Shown in pieces: positions 60,301 through 64,000 of a stretch of 64,000 nucleotides of DNA (position 1 is the first letter of the stretch; each line of letters starts with the position of its first letter). The notes below the pieces were generated by a model, which made no database searches, was not told the DNA's origin, and was given only the letters and a program-made list of their open reading frames with translations. The position numbers and the translations under genes are program-made. The stretch covers positions 133,333,116 through 133,397,115 of the forward strand of contig NC_068939.1 of the NCBI RefSeq assembly GCF_016801865.2. The letters run 5' to 3'. This stretch comes from Culex pipiens pallens. Lineage: Eukaryota; Arthropoda; Insecta; Diptera; Culicidae.

Positions 60301-61121
60301 ATTTCACAAAAGTACTTTTTTTTAATTGAAAATTAGATTTTATATCGAAAAATGAAGTTGAAAAATTGTTGCGAGCAATAGGTATTTCGATTTAAAAAAA
60401 AAAATCAGCATTGATTCAAAAATTCATAAATTGGTCAAAGATTTTTTGCACATTCTGGAAATTTCTGAAAGGTTGGCATTTGATGTCTCTCAAAACATAT
60501 AAAAAATAAAAAAAGTCTGTCAAAAATAAAGCGTTCACAAGATATTTATTTATGAATTATTATTAGCATTGGCAAAGACAGTTACCAAAAGGAAGAAGAA
60601 CTTTATGAATGAGTTAATGATGCAAAACTGTGCCTTTTTGATCACATAAATAGGAACCATAAAGTTTCCTTTAAGTATAAAATTTATGGAATGGCTTTCA
60701 ACCAAAAGTCATTAATTGAATTGTGTAAGAAGTTTGAATTGAAAAAGAGTAAATTGCTTAGAATTGCCCAACTTGGTGATTGCTTTTCTAGTAAAGTCAT
60801 TATCGATTTATTTATGTGACGCACTACCGACAGTGGCGACTTAAAAAATCCAAAGTACTCAACTCGTTGACAGTTGGCGTCATGTTCAAGTGTCAGGCGC
60901 GGAATTAATCTGGTGAAAGCGATCAGCTGTTGTTGAAATTTCATCCAGCCCTACGCGTGCTCGACTTGTTTTGGCTCGGTTGAGCAACGTGCGTGACTCT
61001 GACTTCTGGCAAAGAAGTTCGGGCGGCATTCTTGGGACGAAGTTAATTCATCGTCAGTGGAGATTCTAGCTTGTTAGAACCCAACTCGCGGAGTTGTTTC
61101 CCTGCCATTGTTTATCCCCAG
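60301..61121. other. Unassigned DNA
   Basis: AT-rich to about 60830, then GC-richer. No gene is supported, apart from the acceptor-like end described in the next entry. Confidence 0.3.
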
Positions 61122-61302
61122 CGGTAGAACCGAACATGCTGAACTACCTACGGTGGCGACAAACACCGCGTTGAGCAACATCTTCTCAACAACATGGGCC
61201 AATGTTTTGCGCGAGGTGGTTCCTCCATCAAGCATCGGGGTTGACATTTTCACGTACAGCGATATTGCCACAGAGTGTTACAGCCGGCGGAGAGTGCGTT
61301 GA
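61122..61302 (+). CDS. Low-confidence candidate terminal coding exon
   Basis: It follows a plausible acceptor (CATTGTTTATCCCCAG). The frame reads GRTEHAELPTVATNTALSN, then a segment ending IGVDIFTYSDIATECYSRRR, to TGA at 61300-61302, with mostly G/C third positions. An AATAAA lies at 61721-61726, which would give a 3' UTR of about 420 bases. The minus strand is also open across the same bases and equally protein-like, so strand is uncertain. No domain is recognised. Confidence 0.22.
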
Positions 61303-62194
61303 AATGTTGTTTACTTTCGACTCCGGCCTTAATAAGCCCTTTCCGACCAGCAGCGCAGCGGAGAACGTCAAGCGGTGACAATTTCTTCAAGTGCTTGAAA
61401 TGCAGCTTCTTGGTCGGGGGTTCTCCACTTGATTTTAGGTTAAAGTATTAAGGATAATTCTATCCTATTCTATCTTCGAAATCGTGAACTTTGTTCATGA
61501 ATTTTGTAACAACGAATGAATTGATTCAAAAACTTCGTGAACATTATGCACGAGCACGGGAATTGATTGATTTAATCGGATGCCTATCGCTCAGTTTGAG
61601 CACCCCTGGTCTACTTTCATTACGGTGGCAACTGGGGCCCAGGTACGGCACCTCCACCGTCGCTAGAACGCGAAGTGGTCGCCGCCAGAACATCACACGC
61701 TCTAGATTATTAATGTGGTGAATAAAGATTTTAATGTTTCACGTAATTGCGGCGCATTTGCGTGAAGATTTCAGCCCGGCGCAGTAGCGCTGAGACATGA
61801 GATGTGTGCGGTACTAAACTGCTGCTGCCTTGGGCCGACTGATGACACCGTGTGACGTGTCCCCGCGCAACCGTCAATGGAGAGAGTGGGGAAGGGGTAC
61901 CTTAAGTGGAGTGTCGCATCTTCACCCGCGCCCGATGAGTGGCAGCTTTCTTTGTTCTCTCGCTCGCTGGTGGCAATTAAGTAGCTCAACTGGAATAAAT
62001 CGCACTGATTAAAGAGATCTCTTGCTAGCGGGATAAGTTACAGCTTAAGAAACGTCGTGCGAAATTTGCTGGTTCGGATCATATGGGATCGTAAAGAGAG
62101 TTTCCGTGCAACTTCTGTGATTTAATTAGTTCAATTAATTCTAGATTGCGGATGAATGTTGCGTAATTAAGGAGTGACACGAGCTACTCGTTAC
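61303..62194. other. Possible 3' UTR then intergenic DNA
   Basis: It carries the AATAAA at 61721. The segment 61600-61990 is GC-richer with short frames and no recognised domain. Confidence 0.25.
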
Positions 62195-62482
62195 CGGGTG
62201 TTCAAATAGGATTGACCAGGGTTATCTACCCATTATTTGCAGCTGACATGTGAGCAATTCTCTACGAAATCGGCCGATTTCGACCATTTTTATTTTTTGT
62301 ATTTTTTGATTTGACTCAAACTTTGTGGGGGCCTTCCCTATGATCAAATAAGCTATTTTGCGTCATTGGTTCACCCTTACAATTTTGGCTGCTGTCCATA
62401 CAAAAATGGTATGTAAATATTCAAATACCTGTAACTTTAAAGTGAATTTTATGATCAATTTGGTGTCTTCGGCAAAGTTGTA
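62195..62482 (+). repeat. Dispersed repeat (GGCCTTCCCTAT family), left part, interrupted
   Basis: Matches 22040-22245 up to GGCAAAGTTGTA, where a MITE is inserted. The right part resumes at 63196 and runs to about 63295 (TAGGTATTG...CGAAAA...TTTCCC). Confidence 0.75.
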
Positions 62483-63193
62483 CACGCAGAAAAATGTTTT
62501 GTAGAATTAGCCTGTACGAGGTTTGAATCAACAAAATTTTTGTTGAATATACACCCAACTGGCAGTCGCATGATTGTGATGCATGGCGGCATGAAAGTAT
62601 ATCAGAATCTGCATGAAATCTGTCCTCATGCATTTTTTGCGATATAGGAGTATGACATTTTTGCCCGTTACCGACAATTATCGACATTACCGACGGCTTT
62701 TTGATTGTATTTCACAAAAAAAAACACTTAGCAGAACGAGGATTGAACCACCAACTTCTTGGTTATTGCTCCGACACGCTACCACCGCGCTATGGACGCT
62801 TGATGAAAAGTGAGTGAAAGAGCACCAAGATATGCTTCTCTTTGGAGTGTTGCTCGGGGACGGGCCAGCATTATATGTGTTGGTGAGAACTGCAGATCGC
62901 TGAAATTTTTACACGCGGGCAAAAATGATCTACGGGCTTGCTGCAAAAAATGTTATAAAATATGACATTTTCTGCAGCAAATCCAATGTTGCAGATTTTG
63001 AGATATATTTTTCCTTTGGGTGTAATCAACGCCGATTTTGCGTTGTAACAAACCTTGATTTTCTTAATTCCACAAAAGTCTTTTGTTTTTTCGAAAAAGC
63101 TGCTTTGACGTTTAGCTTTGATTCAACAAAAATAATGATGTTCAAATCAACAAAACGTTTCCTTGATTCAAATATGCTTTATTTTTCTGCGTG
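62483..63193. mobile_element. 711-bp TA-inserted element with CACGCAGAAAAA ends, nested
   Basis: Ends CACGCAGAAAAAT and ATTTTTCTGCGTG, with TA duplicated on both sides (62481-62482 and 63194-63195). It interrupts the dispersed repeat at 62195-63295. Comparison with the uninterrupted copy at 22040-22330 gives the pre-insertion site GTTGTAGGTATTG. It contains a reverse tRNA-like SINE (62728-62800). No transposase frame. Confidence 0.85.
62728..62800 (-). mobile_element. tRNA-like SINE head inside the nested MITE
   Basis: 73 nt on the minus strand with A-box-like TAGCGCGGTGGTAGCG and B box GGTTCAATCC, followed by a T run (TTTTTTTTTGTG). Acceptor pairing is weak. Confidence 0.5.
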
Positions 63194-63195
63194 TA

Positions 63196-63324
63196 GGTAT
63201 TGTTGAGGACTTTTGAGAAAAAAATGGGTACACGGAAAAAAAATTTGCAGATTTTTTAATCAACTTTTTTTACACGAAAACTCAATTTCCCAAAATACAT
63301 ATTTTTTGATTTTCGAGATTTTTG
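63196..63324 (+). repeat. Right part of the interrupted dispersed repeat
   Basis: Resumes at TAGGTATTG after the insertion and matches 22246-22340 to about 63295. The remaining bases are a T-rich junction with the next element. Confidence 0.65.
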
Positions 63325-64000
63325 CCTTCCTCACCTTACTGAGGAAAGGCTATAAAATCACTCGAAAAATGAACTTCTTAATTCGACCTCGTAGACCCAC
63401 CTTCACGTATACCTATCGACTCAGAATCATGTTCTGAGCAAATGTCTGTGTGGATGTGTGTAGGTGGGTGGACAAAAAAATTGTCACTCGATTATCTCCG
63501 GACTGGATGAACGGATTTTGACCGTATTAGTCTCATTCGATCCGTCTTGGGGTCCCATAGGTCTCTATTTAAAATCAGCAAGTTTAGTTAAGTACTTCAA
63601 AAGTTATGCTAAAAAAACGATTTTGGCGTATGTCCGGAAGATTGTAAAAAGGGTGGTTTTTGCAAGAAACCCTATCATGTTATACATTTTCAGAAAGGTA
63701 TTAAAAAGACCTTTCCAATGAGCCCAAAACATTGAAGATCTGACAACCCTATCAAAAGTTATTAGCACTTAAGTGTTATTTATACACTTTTTGGAGGCCG
63801 GATCTCAGATATTTCAGTAAAAATGATGTCCGGGTCCATCATGCGACCCATCGTTAGTTAGATAATCGAAAGACCTTTCAAATGAGCCTAAAACATCAAG
63901 GATCTGACAACCCTATCAAAAGTTATTAGCACTTAAGTGTTATTTATACACTTTTTGGAGGCCGGATCTCAGATATTTCAGTAAAAATGATGTCCGGGTC
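63325..64000 (+). mobile_element. CCTTCCTCA-end element, second copy, cut by the window edge
   Basis: Matches 6883-7400 closely. It holds a near-perfect internal tandem duplication of 164 bp starting GATCTGACAACCCTATC at 63737 and 63901. The right end is outside the window. Confidence 0.7.

Overview
The window looks like genomic DNA of a culicine mosquito, most likely Culex. It is AT-rich and packed with TA-flanked miniature inverted-repeat elements, long foldback elements and tRNA-derived SINEs. Several tRNA-like units occur in pairs, which recalls the Twin SINE described from Culex pipiens. The one gene recognised with confidence is the insect EGR-family transcription factor stripe (sr). 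No prokaryotic gene organisation, CRISPR array, rRNA gene or complete transposase/reverse-transcriptase gene is seen.

Layout. 1-13.2 kb: candidate plus-strand three-exon gene for a small, possibly secreted protein of no recognised family. Exons are at 1-150, 12036-12199 and 13049-13155, with a poly(A) signal at 13215. Reading phase is kept across both proposed junctions. The ~11.9 kb first intron holds a 0.9 kb array of a 7-bp repeat, two long foldback elements and several MITEs. 13.2-21.3 kb: intergenic, AT-rich, with one GC-richer island (13.8-14.6 kb). 21.3-24.04 kb: a 2.7 kb foldback element that contains a GC-rich hairpin and a reverse-oriented SINE. 24.04-29.08 kb: repeat-poor sequence, probably stripe 3' UTR plus downstream DNA. 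29.08-37.64 kb: stripe on the minus strand, two exons around a 6.4 kb intron, joined in frame into a 721-residue protein with three Zif268-type zinc fingers. 37.6-44.8 kb: stripe upstream DNA. At 39.37-39.46 kb a CArG box, a perfect EGR site and a TATA box lie in promoter order on the stripe strand, resembling an immediate-early gene promoter. A palindromic CRE lies at 42.92 kb. 45-64 kb: transposable-element-rich DNA with tRNA-like SINE units, Tc1/mariner-like foldbacks, nested MITEs and two low-confidence plus-strand exon candidates (55.83 and 61.12 kb).

How it fits together. Stripe and the left-hand gene are convergent. The EGR site in the proposed stripe promoter matches the recognition residues of Stripe's own fingers, so autoregulation is a reasonable inference. 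Most of the rest is transposon debris, with several nested insertions that can be ordered in time.
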